A stretch of 64,000 bases of DNA, taken from NCBI GenBank assembly GCA_035544875.1, contig DASZZP010000062.1, forward strand, positions 147,916 to 211,915. The letters run 5' to 3'. Origin of the DNA: JASLEW01 sp035544875 (GTDB lineage: Bacteria; Acidobacteriota; Thermoanaerobaculia; Multivoradales; UBA5704). Below the pieces are notes generated by a model that was given only the letters and a program-made list of their open reading frames with translations, did not search any database and was not told where the DNA came from. Made by a program: the position numbers and the translations under genes. Shown here piece after piece: positions 43,182 through 51,627 of this stretch; position 1 is the stretch's first letter; the number at the start of each line of letters is the position of its first letter.

Positions 43182-45407
43182 GTGACCACCCCACAACCCG
43201 AAGCGGGACCAGCGCGGGGAGGGCGCCGAATATGGTTACTGCTGCTCCTGATCCTCACGGCGAGCGCGGCATCGCGGGTGCCGTGGTTGTTCAACTCGCA
43301 GGCCACGTTCGACTCCGACGAGGCGGTCGACGCGTTGGTCATCCTGCACCTCATGCGCGGCCACGAGCTCACCTTGTTCAACTGGGATACTCGCTACTAT
43401 GGCATCGTCGAAGGGTTGATGGCCACGCCTCTGCTGGCGCTCGGCATGGCCCCGGAGCTCGCGTGCAAGCTGGCGTCGTTCGCTGGTTTCCTCGCCCTGT
43501 TGTGGGCGCTGTTCGTGCTCGGCCGGCGCCTGTACGGCGTGCACGAAGGGCTGGCCGCCGCGGCGCTCGCCGCGGTCTTCTCGCCGCAGGTGGTGGCCTG
43601 GAGCGTTAAGGCAGCCGGCGGCTATGCGCTGATCGTCGCCTGGGGAACGTTCGCCCTATTGCAGCTCGACCGCACGTTGCGCCGGCCGAGCGGCGGCAAC
43701 CTGCTCGCGCTCGGTGCGGTTCTTGGTTTTGGGCTCTACATCTACGAGCTTTTCCTCATCTACCTGGTGGCGATCGCGCTCGCCGCCGCCGCGCTCGCGC
43801 TCGGCCGAGTCCGGCGCCTGCGCAGACCCGTGGGCGAGCGGGACGGCGGGCGGGTTGGCGGGAAGGACGGCAGGGCGCGGGCGGCCGCCCGCGGAACGGG
43901 CGCGGCGCTCCTGCTCGCCACCGGTTTTGCCGTCGGCTTCTCGCCCAAGCTGGCGGCCCGGCTCGGCGGCGCAGGGCCGATCGGCAAACAACCCTCCTAT
44001 ATGCTCGCGAGCGGCGAGCAGGTCGTCCACAACCTCCAACTGCTCGTCTCGCAGTGCATACCGAGCTTCTTTGGTGTCAATCCGGCGCGCCACCCTGGTC
44101 TCACCGTCCTCATCGGCTACACCTCAGCGCCGCGTGCGTGGCTCGGGGTGGTCGTGCTCAGCGTCTATGCCGCCGCCTGGGGTCTTGCCCTGCGACGCGT
44201 CGGCAAATGGCTCGTCAAGGCGCGCGCCGCACGGCCGGCCGCCGAAGAGGTCATGGAGCTGGCGCTGGTCCTGCTGGTGGCGGTGACGATCGTGGTCTTC
44301 CTCGCCAGCCCCAACCCGCAAAACGCCTGGTCCAACCGCTACCTGTTGCCCCTGCTCTCGAGCCTCCCTCTGCTGGCGGGCCGGATGCTGGTGGTGTTGG
44401 CGCGCCGGCGAGGAGTGGCGCCGCCGCGCCAGACGCGGTGGATCCCCTTGCTGACCGGCGCGCTCTGGCTGCTGCTGGTCGGACTGCCGCTCGCCCAGCT
44501 CGCCTCGTTCTGCCGGATTCACGGCCTGCTCGACACGCGCTACCGCCTGGCGCGACGGCCCGAGCCGCTCGCCGAGGTGGTGCGCTTTCTCGAGCGCGAG
44601 GGGATCGCGGGGGGATACGGCGACTACTGGACCGCCTACAAGGCCACACTACTGGCGCGCGAGCGGGTGGTGATCGCGCCTCACGACGACTGGGACCGCT
44701 ACCCGGCCTACTCGCGGCGGGTCGACCGCCTCCCTGCCGAGGCCTACATCGTGCACGAGCGCAGGGCGCCGGAGCAGGCCGGCGCGCTAGCGCGCCGCCT
44801 CATCCAGGAGGGGCGCCTGTTCACCGTGCGCCGATTCGGACGCTACCTGGTCTTCACCAGCCCGCGCCATGCGCGGCTGCTGCCTTTCGTCGGCCACCCT
44901 GAGCCGCTGCTCCATCCGCGCGCGGCGGTCACCGCGCAGGTGCCGGCCGCGCTCGCCGCCGGCGAGACTGTCCAGATCCTGGCCACCGTACGCAATCAAG
45001 GCGACGCGACTTGGCCGGCGGCCGGAGGGCTCAACGGTTGGTGCAAGGTCGATCTCGCTTACCGCTGGTCCGACGCGGCGGGGCGCGAGGTGGTCTCGGA
45101 GGGCCTGCGGTCGGCCCTGCCGCGTGACCTTGAGCCCGATAGCAGCGTCGAGCTCGCCTTGACCGTGGCGGCCCCGGTCGCGCCCGGCCGCTATCGCCTG
45201 CTGATCACGGCCGTCCAGGAAGGAGTCTTCTGGTTCGACCGCGTGGGCGCCGGCGTCGCCGTCTACCCGGTCGAGGTCCTGGCTCCGGGTGCACGCCGGC
45301 CGCTACGGGGTAGCGCACCTAGCGCAGTTGGAACGAGCACAAGTGTACCGCCCGACGGTGTCCGGCCCGACGCAGGTGAGATTCGTGCATCCTTGTTACC
45401 CGCGTAA
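43182..45407 (+). CDS. GT-C (PMT/ArnT-like) membrane glycosyltransferase
   Basis: A 741-residue polytopic membrane protein. The first helix (IWLLLLLILTASAASRV) is followed by FNSQATFDSDEAVDALVILH, where Asp-Glu after the first helix is the GT39/GT83 catalytic-loop pattern. Ten to twelve helices follow to about residue 470. A luminal part has VRFLEREGIAGGYGDYWTAY and a final beta-sandwich-like domain (LATVRNQGDATWPAAGGLNG, APGRYRLLITAVQEGVFW). The GTG start is six bases after TATATT and has no Shine-Dalgarno. It likely transfers a polyprenyl-linked sugar outside the membrane. The two flanking genes encode secreted proteins that share a module. Confidence 0.82.
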   Translation: MTTPQPEAGPARGGRRIWLLLLLILTASAASRVPWLFNSQATFDSDEAVDALVILHLMRGHELTLFNWDTRYYGIVEGLMATPLLALGMAPELACKLASFAGFLALLWALFVLGRRLYGVHEGLAAAALAAVFSPQVVAWSVKAAGGYALIVAWGTFALLQLDRTLRRPSGGNLLALGAVLGFGLYIYELFLIYLVAIALAAAALALGRVRRLRRPVGERDGGRVGGKDGRARAAARGTGAALLLATGFAVGFSPKLAARLGGAGPIGKQPSYMLASGEQVVHNLQLLVSQCIPSFFGVNPARHPGLTVLIGYTSAPRAWLGVVVLSVYAAAWGLALRRVGKWLVKARAARPAAEEVMELALVLLVAVTIVVFLASPNPQNAWSNRYLLPLLSSLPLLAGRMLVVLARRRGVAPPRQTRWIPLLTGALWLLLVGLPLAQLASFCRIHGLLDTRYRLARRPEPLAEVVRFLEREGIAGGYGDYWTAYKATLLARERVVIAPHDDWDRYPAYSRRVDRLPAEAYIVHERRAPEQAGALARRLIQEGRLFTVRRFGRYLVFTSPRHARLLPFVGHPEPLLHPRAAVTAQVPAALAAGETVQILATVRNQGDATWPAAGGLNGWCKVDLAYRWSDAAGREVVSEGLRSALPRDLEPDSSVELALTVAAPVAPGRYRLLITAVQEGVFWFDRVGAGVAVYPVEVLAPGARRPLRGSAPSAVGTSTSVPPDGVRPDAGEIRASLLPA

Positions 45408-45592
45408 CAGTCCGGTGGCTCGGAATGGGGTATTCTCCTTATGGCGCCTGGTGGAAGCTGATGCTCTACTTTAGTCGGCGGGTTGTGGGAGCCCGGCTCC
45501 ATGCCGATCACTTAGGGCTCCGGTAATCGACGTTCCAAGGCCATTGCGCTTAAAACGATAGACGATAACCACCACCAAAAGGAGATTCCGTC

Positions 45593-46081
45593 ATGAGAAC
45601 ACGCTGCTCCGCCATCGCTGTTGCGGCCCTGGCCGCCCTCGCCCTGACGGGCGTCGCGGCAGCCCAGGGCGGACCCTTCCAGTACCATGCCCTTACGCCC
45701 TGCCGGGTCGTCGACTCGAGAACGGTCAACGCGACCGAAGGGACCAACGGCTCCCCGATCTCCAACGGGTATCACTCCTTCCGCATCCAGGGTCAATGCG
45801 GCGTGCCTAACGGTGCCGCCGCCATCACCGGGAATTTCACCATCGTCAACCCGTCAGCGTCGGGCTTTCTGGTCGCCTGGCCGGCTAACCAACCGCATCC
45901 CAACGCCTCGATGTGTAACCATCTCGCGAACGAAACCCTCGCCTGTGGAGCCATCGTGCCGTTGGGGCCGGTTAGCCAAGCGACTGACAAGGACATCACG
46001 ATCCAGAACGCGTTGTTTTTTGCCCCAGCGCCCTCGGGGAGCGCCGACTTCATCATCGACGTGACCGGCTACTTCCAGTAG
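45593..46081 (+). CDS. Small secreted PCRVVDTR-module protein
   Basis: A 162-residue exported protein consisting of a signal peptide (AIAVAALAALALTGVAAAQ) and one module of about 135 residues that starts YHALTPCRVVDSR and ends FIIDVTGYFQ. The same module forms the C-terminus of the protein at 40815-42839, with matching Cys positions (PCRVVD, CGVPNGA, then two further Cys that may form a disulfide). An AGGAG lies eight bases before the ATG. A candidate promoter is TCGACG (45527-45532), 18 bases, TAAAAC (45551-45556). The domain is widespread in Thermoanaerobaculia-like Acidobacteria to my knowledge, but its function is not known to me. Confidence 0.82.
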   Translation: MRTRCSAIAVAALAALALTGVAAAQGGPFQYHALTPCRVVDSRTVNATEGTNGSPISNGYHSFRIQGQCGVPNGAAAITGNFTIVNPSASGFLVAWPANQPHPNASMCNHLANETLACGAIVPLGPVSQATDKDITIQNALFFAPAPSGSADFIIDVTGYFQ

Positions 46082-46232
46082 CGTCCGCTGGAGGCCGGCG
46101 CCCGCCATCGGCCCGGGCCTCTGGTGGGCTGCTGAGCAGGGTTCGAGTCGTGCGGGCCGTCCTGCGAGATGACGTCCGGCGGGTCCGGCGCCGGGTTGGA
46201 ACCTGGCATCGGCGTAGCTGTGGCGAAGGTGG

Positions 46233-46262
46233 TTGCGGCGCCCGACCGCGAGCGAGTATAGT
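46233..46262 (+). promoter_or_regulatory. Promoter of the GT2-GT4/Wzm-Wzt operon
   Basis: TTGCGG (46233-46238), an 18-base spacer and TATAGT (46257-46262). It lies about 75 bases before the first gene of a closely spaced run to 54273. Confidence 0.55.
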
Positions 46263-46341
46263 TAACGCAACAAGACGGCCTGGGTCGATTTCCCGATCGG
46301 AGCTCCGACCCGGGACCTGTTCGCGCCGTAGATCAGCGATC

Positions 46342-46725
46342 ATGGCGAGCGAGGGCCCCGCGACGCAAGCCTGGATACATGCCCCTGAGGAGCCTGGCCC
46401 GGGAACACCGAGGCATGGCTTCTCCGGCGACCACCGGGAAGCAGCGCTTCGCGAGGCGGAGCGTTGCGGCAGGCGCGAGGCCGAAGCCTTCGAGCGCGCC
46501 CTGAGCGAGCGCGAGCGCCGGGAGCTGGAGAATCGACTGTGCTGGCTCGCGATGGGAGCCGATGACCGGGCGATCGAGCCTGCCCTGCGTCCCGAGGAGC
46601 CGGACATCGTGCTACGCCTCCAGCGCGACATCGATCGCCTCTCGTACTTTCACCGTGCGGTGCTCAAATCGAGGGCCTGGATCGTGGTCCAACGGCTGCG
46701 GCGCCCCTTCGGGCGGGCCTGGTGA
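46342..46725 (+). CDS. Small coiled-coil protein, polysaccharide operon
   Basis: A 127-residue soluble, helical protein of unknown family. The N-terminal 40 residues are disordered and Pro/Gly-rich. Then come charged helices (EAALREAERCGRREAEAFER and LSERERRELENRLCWLAMG), and RPEEPDIVLRLQRDIDRLSYFHR at residues about 85-107 continues the coiled-coil pattern, ending in a basic RLRRPFGRAW. No signal peptide or membrane helix is seen. The stop overlaps the GTG start of the next, similarly built protein (GTGA), and that gene overlaps the GT2-GT4 gene, so the three are probably made together. It may be a scaffold or length regulator for glycan synthesis, which is inference. Confidence 0.68.
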   Translation: MASEGPATQAWIHAPEEPGPGTPRHGFSGDHREAALREAERCGRREAEAFERALSERERRELENRLCWLAMGADDRAIEPALRPEEPDIVLRLQRDIDRLSYFHRAVLKSRAWIVVQRLRRPFGRAW

Positions 46726-47102
46726 AGTCCACCCCCCCGCCGCCAATACTGCCAAGACCGGTGCCGTGGGCTGAGGCGGCCGGCCGCGACGAGACCGAGC
46801 CCGAGCCGATCCTCCATCCGGAGGAGCCGCAGCGCACGATCGAACGGCTGGCGGCGCGCGTCACGGCGCTCGAAGCGGCCCTCGAGCAGCGTTCGCGCGA
46901 GATACTGCTCATCCAGCGGCTGGCGTGCAAGCGCGACCTGGTCCTGATCTCGCGCATCAGGGCCGGCCTGCCGCCGCTGCCGCACGGCGCCTACGAGCCG
47001 GCCTTCTGGCACGAATCGACCGAGCTCGCGCAGGCTGATGTCAAGGAAACCCTCGAGGATCTCTGGAGCTCTCTCGTCCCGCTCTCAGCCTATTCGCGAT
47101 GA
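46722..47102 (+). CDS. Small coiled-coil protein, second of a pair
   Basis: A 126-residue soluble protein. A Pro-rich N-terminus is followed by HPEEPQRTIERLAARVTALE and EAALEQRSREILLIQRLACK, a clear heptad-like coiled coil, and a C-terminal part GAYEPAFWHESTELAQADVK. The HPEEP segment resembles the RPEEP segment of the preceding protein, so the two may share ancestry. The GTG start lies in the stop of the previous gene, and the stop lies in the ATG of the GT2-GT4 gene (ATGA). The family was not recognised. Its position suggests a partner of the glycosyltransferase or of the exporter. Confidence 0.68.
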   Translation: MKSTPPPPILPRPVPWAEAAGRDETEPEPILHPEEPQRTIERLAARVTALEAALEQRSREILLIQRLACKRDLVLISRIRAGLPPLPHGAYEPAFWHESTELAQADVKETLEDLWSSLVPLSAYSR

Positions 47103-48949
47103 TCCAGCGCCGCATCAGCCTGATCATCCTGGCGTGGAACCGCTGGGACCTGACCAGGATCTGTCTCGAATCGCTGCGCGCCACCGACCTGGGAGACGCC
47201 GAGGTGCTGGTGGTCGACAATCACTCGACCGACGAGACCCCGGAGCGCCTGGCGGAGATACCCTGGGTGCGCACCCTGCGCCTGCCCAAGAATCTCGGCT
47301 TCGTGCGTGGCAACAACGCCGGCATCGCGGCGGCCGATCCGAGCTCCGACGTGGTGCTGCTCAACAATGACCTGATCTTCACCCAGCGGGACTGGCTGCG
47401 GCGGCTCGCCGCATGCGCCCACGCCGCGCCCGATGTCGGCGTGGTCGGCTGCCGGCTCACCTTGCCCGACGGCCGGCTGCTCCACGCCGGCACCTACATC
47501 CTGCCCGACACGGTCTGGGGCCAGCAGGTCGGCTCTCTGGAGAGCGAGATCGGCCAGTACCTGAGGACCCGCGAAGTGGAGGGCATCGTCTTCGCCTGCG
47601 CCTACATCAAACGGGAGACGCTGCAGGCGATCGGCGGCCTTGCCCTCGATTTCGAGTCCTACTTCGAGGACACCGACTACTGCCTGCGGGCGCGGCAGGC
47701 GGGGCTCAAGACCGTCTTGTGCGGCGAGGTGACGCTGGTCCACGACGAGCACGGCTCCACTGGCGATGACGCCGGAGCGCTGATGAAGCTGTTTCAGGGA
47801 AGCCGCCAGACCTTCCGCAAGAAGTGGGGCACGGCGCTGCGCCGGCGCTACCGCCACGAGCTGCTCTGGCAGTCGATCATGAACTTCCCCATGGGCTATG
47901 CCATGAGCTGCCGCGAGCTGCTGCGCGCGCTCGACCAGCAGGGGGTGTGGACCGTCTACCGCTACGTCTATGGGCCGGGGACGGTCTTCCCGCCGCTCGA
48001 GCCCGAGCAGAGCGGCGACTACCGGCTCAACGTCCTGCGCTCGCGGCCCAAGAGCTTCTGGCCAAAGGCCGCGGTGGTCTACGGCCAGGGAGACGTCTTT
48101 CGCCGCAACCGGGGGCGGTACAAGATCGGCTACACCATGCTCGAAGTGGACGGCTTCCCCGCCGAATGGGTGCGGCAGGCCAATCGGATGGACGAGATCT
48201 GGGTGCCGAGCGAGTTCAACCGCCAGGGTTTCTTGCGCTCCGGGCTCAGGCGCCCGATCCATGTCATGCCGCTCGGCGTGGACATCGACCACTTCCACCC
48301 CGCCATCAAGTCCCATCCCAATCCCGCCGGCGAGTTCGTCTTCCTCTCGTTGTTCGAGTGGGGAGAGCGCAAGGAGCCCAAGCTGCTGCTGCGCGCCTTC
48401 AACGAGGTGTTCTCCTCCGAGGAGCCGGTGCGACTGCTGTGCAAGGTGATCAACCGCGATCCCTCGGTGCACGTCAAGGAGGAGATCCGCCGGCTTCGCC
48501 TTTCCCAGTCGGGAGGCAAAATCTCGTACCTGTTCAACCTCGAGTTCCCCCACCACCAGCTAGGCTCGCTCTACCGCTCGGCCGACTGCTTCGTGGCGAT
48601 CAGCCGCGGCGAGGGGTGGGACATGCCGTTGATGGAGGCGATGGCTTGCGGCCTTCCCGCCATCGCCACCGACTGGGGCGCCCACACCGAGTTCGTGCAC
48701 CCCGGCATCGCCTATCCGCTGCGCAGCCGCCGCACCGTTCCGGCGGTCGCCAGGTGCCCCTACTACGCCGGCTTTTCCTGGGCCGACCCCGACCCGGATC
48801 AGCTCCGTCACCTGCTGCGCCACGTCTACGAACACCGCGACGAGGCGCGGGCGCGGGGAATGGCGGCGGCGCGCGAGATGGCCGCACGCTGGACCTGGGG
48901 CCAGGCGGCGCAAAGGATCGCCGGGCGGCTCGCCGCGATCTCGGCGTGA
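47099..48949 (+). CDS. Fused GT2 and GT4 glycosyltransferase
   Basis: A 616-residue two-domain cytoplasmic enzyme. Residues about 1-230 are a rhamnosyltransferase-like GT2 domain (ISLIILAWNRWDLTRICLES, VVDNHSTDETPERL, LPKNLGFVRGNNAGI, metal site LLNNDL, FESYFEDTDYCLRARQAG). Residues about 310-610 are a GT-B/GT4 domain (VPSEFNRQGFLRSG, VMPLGVDIDHFHP, then RGEGWDMPLMEAMACGLPA with the E-x7-E-like donor site). It can be expected to add two different sugars or make two linkages in a repeating glycan. Its ATG overlaps the stop of the coiled-coil gene, and its stop overlaps the next GT2 gene (TGATG). Confidence 0.9.
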   Translation: MIQRRISLIILAWNRWDLTRICLESLRATDLGDAEVLVVDNHSTDETPERLAEIPWVRTLRLPKNLGFVRGNNAGIAAADPSSDVVLLNNDLIFTQRDWLRRLAACAHAAPDVGVVGCRLTLPDGRLLHAGTYILPDTVWGQQVGSLESEIGQYLRTREVEGIVFACAYIKRETLQAIGGLALDFESYFEDTDYCLRARQAGLKTVLCGEVTLVHDEHGSTGDDAGALMKLFQGSRQTFRKKWGTALRRRYRHELLWQSIMNFPMGYAMSCRELLRALDQQGVWTVYRYVYGPGTVFPPLEPEQSGDYRLNVLRSRPKSFWPKAAVVYGQGDVFRRNRGRYKIGYTMLEVDGFPAEWVRQANRMDEIWVPSEFNRQGFLRSGLRRPIHVMPLGVDIDHFHPAIKSHPNPAGEFVFLSLFEWGERKEPKLLLRAFNEVFSSEEPVRLLCKVINRDPSVHVKEEIRRLRLSQSGGKISYLFNLEFPHHQLGSLYRSADCFVAISRGEGWDMPLMEAMACGLPAIATDWGAHTEFVHPGIAYPLRSRRTVPAVARCPYYAGFSWADPDPDQLRHLLRHVYEHRDEARARGMAAAREMAARWTWGQAAQRIAGRLAAISA

Positions 48950-49935
48950 TGCCGCTCGACCTCTCCGTCGTCATCCCCAGCCGCGACACCCGCGAGCTGA
49001 CCCTCGCCTGCCTCGACTCGCTGGTCGCCGCCGGGCTGGGGGAGTTGGAGATCATCGTGGTCGATGACGCCGGGTTCGACGGCACCGCCGAAGCGGTCGC
49101 GGCCGGCTATGGCGCGGTGAAGCTGTTGCGGCTGGCGCAGCCTGCGGGCTTCACGCGCGCCGCCAATCTCGGTCTCGCGCAGGCGACCGGCGAGCTGCTG
49201 CTGCTGCTCAACAGCGACACCGAGGTCACGCGGGCGGGGCTCACGGCGGTGCGGGAGCGCTTCGCCGCCGACGCGCGCCTAGGGGCCGCCGGCGGCGCCC
49301 TTCGCTATCCCGACGGCACGCCGCAGTGGAGCGGCGGCCGTGAGCCGACGATTGGCTGGTTGCTGGCGCTTGCCACCGGCCTGCCCCGGGCGCTAGGGCG
49401 CCTGCCGCTCTACCGGCGGCTGCGACCGCCAAGCACCGCGCACGGCGCATCGCGGGTCGCATGGGTTACCGGGGCGGCGATGGCGATCCGGCGCGCGGCG
49501 TGGCGGCAGGTGGGGCCGTTTGACGAGCGTTTCCGCTTCTACGCCCAGGACCTCGACTTCTGCGTGCGGTTGCGCCAGGCCGGCTGGGAGGTGTCGGTGG
49601 TGGCAGAGTTCGAGGTGCTGCACCATCAAGGGGCGACGATCGGGCGCGCCGCCGCCGCGCCCGGCGGCGCCAGTCCGCTCGCCGGCGCTGGGAGGCAGCA
49701 TCCGGAGCTGCTGTGGACGGACCTGCTCAGCTGGGCGCGCAAGCAGCGCGGCGAGCGCTGGGCGCGGCGGGCGGCGCGGGCCCTCGCCGCCGGCACCCGC
49801 CTGCGCCTGCTGGCTCGCGCTCTCGCGGCGCCTCTCGTGCCGCGGGCCCGGCGGGCGCTGTTTCGCGCCGAGAGCGCCGCCTTCGCCCGCGCGCTCGCCG
49901 CCCTCAAGGCGCCAGGGGACGCCCGGACGGCCTAG
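48949..49935 (+). CDS. Family 2 glycosyltransferase (rhamnosyltransferase-like)
   Basis: A 328-residue GT-A enzyme. It has DLSVVIPSRDTRELTLACLD, IIVVDDAGFDGT, LAQPAGFTRAANLGLAQATG, the metal site LLLLNSDTEVT, VTGAAMAIRRAAW and FRFYAQDLDFCVRLRQAGW with the catalytic-base acid. This order is typical of the WbbL-like rhamnosyltransferases. A basic, Ala/Arg-rich C-terminus of about 90 residues may bind membrane or partner proteins. The start shares a base with the previous stop. It is followed 88 bases later by the exporter genes, in line with a role in the exported polysaccharide. Confidence 0.9.
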   Translation: MPLDLSVVIPSRDTRELTLACLDSLVAAGLGELEIIVVDDAGFDGTAEAVAAGYGAVKLLRLAQPAGFTRAANLGLAQATGELLLLLNSDTEVTRAGLTAVRERFAADARLGAAGGALRYPDGTPQWSGGREPTIGWLLALATGLPRALGRLPLYRRLRPPSTAHGASRVAWVTGAAMAIRRAAWRQVGPFDERFRFYAQDLDFCVRLRQAGWEVSVVAEFEVLHHQGATIGRAAAAPGGASPLAGAGRQHPELLWTDLLSWARKQRGERWARRAARALAAGTRLRLLARALAAPLVPRARRALFRAESAAFARALAALKAPGDARTA

Positions 49936-50023
49936 TTTGGTATCCTCCCACGCACCCCACCTGCCCCAAGCGCCCGCGGCGAGCTCTGGGCCTGGGCCGC
50001 CGGCCGGGCGTCGCGAGCGCCCC

Positions 50024-50788
50024 ATGACCGATCTCTTACGCTATCGCGACCTCGTCCTCACCCTGGTGGCCCGCGAGCTCAAGGTGCGCTACCGGCGCTC
50101 TTCGATCGGCTTCCTGTGGACCATGTTGCAACCGCTGCTGATGATGGCCGTCTTTTACGGCGTCTTCTCGAATCTCTTCCGCGTCGATCTCCCGAACTAT
50201 CCGATCTATGCGCTGGCCGGCATCCTGTTCTGGAACTTTTTCTCGCAGAGTATCGTGGCTTCGATGAACAGCCTGCGCGGCAACGCCCACCTGCTGCAAA
50301 AGGTGCCGGTGCCGAAGGCGGTCTTTCCGCTCGCCACGGTGATCTCGGGCGTCATCAACCTGGTGTTCGCCCTGGTGCCCATGCTGCTGATCCTGCTCTG
50401 GCGCGAACACAGCCTGCCTGTTGCCTTGCTCTTCCTGCCGGTCTCGATCCTGCTCGCCGCGCTGTTTACCCTCGGTGCCGGCCTGCTGCTGTCGCCGCTC
50501 GCCGTCTTCTTCACCGACGTCGTGGAGTTGATCGGGGTGCTGCTGACGGCCCTCTTCTACCTGACGCCGATCATCTACCCGAAGGAAATCCTGCCCGCGA
50601 AGATCCTCTGGGTGGTGCGCTTCAACCCGGTGCGCTCGATCCTGGAGGTCTTCCGCGACCCCATCCGCTACGGCAAGATCCCGCCCCTCGAGCACCTCGC
50701 GGTCTGCGCGGGCATCGCGCTGCTGGCTCTGGCCGTCGGCGCCTATTCGTTCCGGCGCAGCAGCGATCGGATCCCCTTCTATGTTTGA
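50024..50788 (+). CDS. wzm: Polysaccharide ABC transporter permease
   Basis: Membrane subunit of a Wzm/Wzt-type exporter for lipid-linked O-antigen or capsule. The 254-residue protein has six predicted helices and the ABC-2 family pattern (RYRDLVLTLVARELKVRYRR, SIGFLWTMLQPLLMMAVFY, LLQKVPVPKAVFPLATVISG, LTALFYLTPIIYPKEILP, RFNPVRSILEVFRDPI). Its end overlaps the ATPase gene by eight bases. The gene is 88 bases after a glycosyltransferase gene and in the same operon as the GT2-GT4 fusion. It could also export teichoic-acid-like glycans, but the neighbours favour a polysaccharide. Confidence 0.93.
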   Translation: MTDLLRYRDLVLTLVARELKVRYRRSSIGFLWTMLQPLLMMAVFYGVFSNLFRVDLPNYPIYALAGILFWNFFSQSIVASMNSLRGNAHLLQKVPVPKAVFPLATVISGVINLVFALVPMLLILLWREHSLPVALLFLPVSILLAALFTLGAGLLLSPLAVFFTDVVELIGVLLTALFYLTPIIYPKEILPAKILWVVRFNPVRSILEVFRDPIRYGKIPPLEHLAVCAGIALLALAVGAYSFRRSSDRIPFYV

Positions 50789-51608
50789 CCCGAAACGGCC
50801 TGCCCGCCTCTCCGTGGCCGCCGCCGCGACCGGCGAGCTGCGCATCGAGCTGGCCGGAGTGGCGCTCTGCTATCGCCTGGCCAAGCAGCGCGTCCGCTCG
50901 CTCAAGGAGTACGCGATTCACTTCATGAAAGGGGCGCTGGCCTACGAGGAGCTGTGGGCGCTGCGCGGCGTCGATCTGACAGTGCGCGGCGGCGAGACGC
51001 TGGGGATCGTGGGCCGCAACGGTGCCGGCAAGAGCACGCTCCTCAAGGTGATCTCCCAGGTTCTGAAGCCGACCGAGGGACGGGCGGTGATGAAGGGCGC
51101 CCTGGCGCCGATTCTCGAGCTTGGCACGGGGTTCGACCTCGAGCTGACCGGCTTCGAGAACATCTACCTCAACGCGCTGCTGCTCGGCCGCTCGCGGCGC
51201 GAGGTCGCCGACCGCATCGAGGAGATCGTGGACTTTTCCGGCCTGGGCGATTTCGTGCGCGCACCGATCCGCAACTACTCGTCGGGGATGCTGGCGCGGC
51301 TCGGCTTCGCGATCGCCACCGCCTGGACGCCGGACATCCTCCTCCTCGACGAAGTGCTGGCGGTCGGCGACGCCAGCTTCACCCGCAAATGCGAAAGGCG
51401 GCTGGAGCGCTTCCATGCCGCCGGCACGACCGTGCTGCTGGTCTCCCACAGCGTGGCGGCGATCCGCGACAACTGCACGCGCTGTATCTGGCTCGACGCC
51501 GGGCGCCTGCGCGCCGATGGCGCCACCGATGAGGTGCTGCGCCTCTACGAAGGTCACGGCACCGAGCCCGATGAGCGCCGGGCTGGTCATCTCAGCACCG
51601 GCGGCTAG
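50781..51608 (+). CDS. wzt: Polysaccharide ABC transporter ATPase
   Basis: ATPase of the exporter with the permease at 50024. The 275-residue protein has Walker A GRNGAGKST at residues 78-86, the signature-like NYSSGMLARLGFAIAT, Walker B ILLLDEVLAVGD and the H-loop SHS. ELGTGFDLELTGFENIYLNA is typical of the Wzt/KpsT/TagH subfamily. It ends soon after the nucleotide-binding domain, so the C-terminal carbohydrate-binding domain of E. coli O9a-type Wzt is missing. Such short forms export without reading a terminal chain modification, as in O-antigen systems that do not depend on end capping. Shared operon with glycosyltransferases. Confidence 0.93.
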   Translation: MFDPKRPARLSVAAAATGELRIELAGVALCYRLAKQRVRSLKEYAIHFMKGALAYEELWALRGVDLTVRGGETLGIVGRNGAGKSTLLKVISQVLKPTEGRAVMKGALAPILELGTGFDLELTGFENIYLNALLLGRSRREVADRIEEIVDFSGLGDFVRAPIRNYSSGMLARLGFAIATAWTPDILLLDEVLAVGDASFTRKCERRLERFHAAGTTVLLVSHSVAAIRDNCTRCIWLDAGRLRADGATDEVLRLYEGHGTEPDERRAGHLSTGG

Positions 51609-51627
51609 TGGCACGTCCTGAGCTCCG

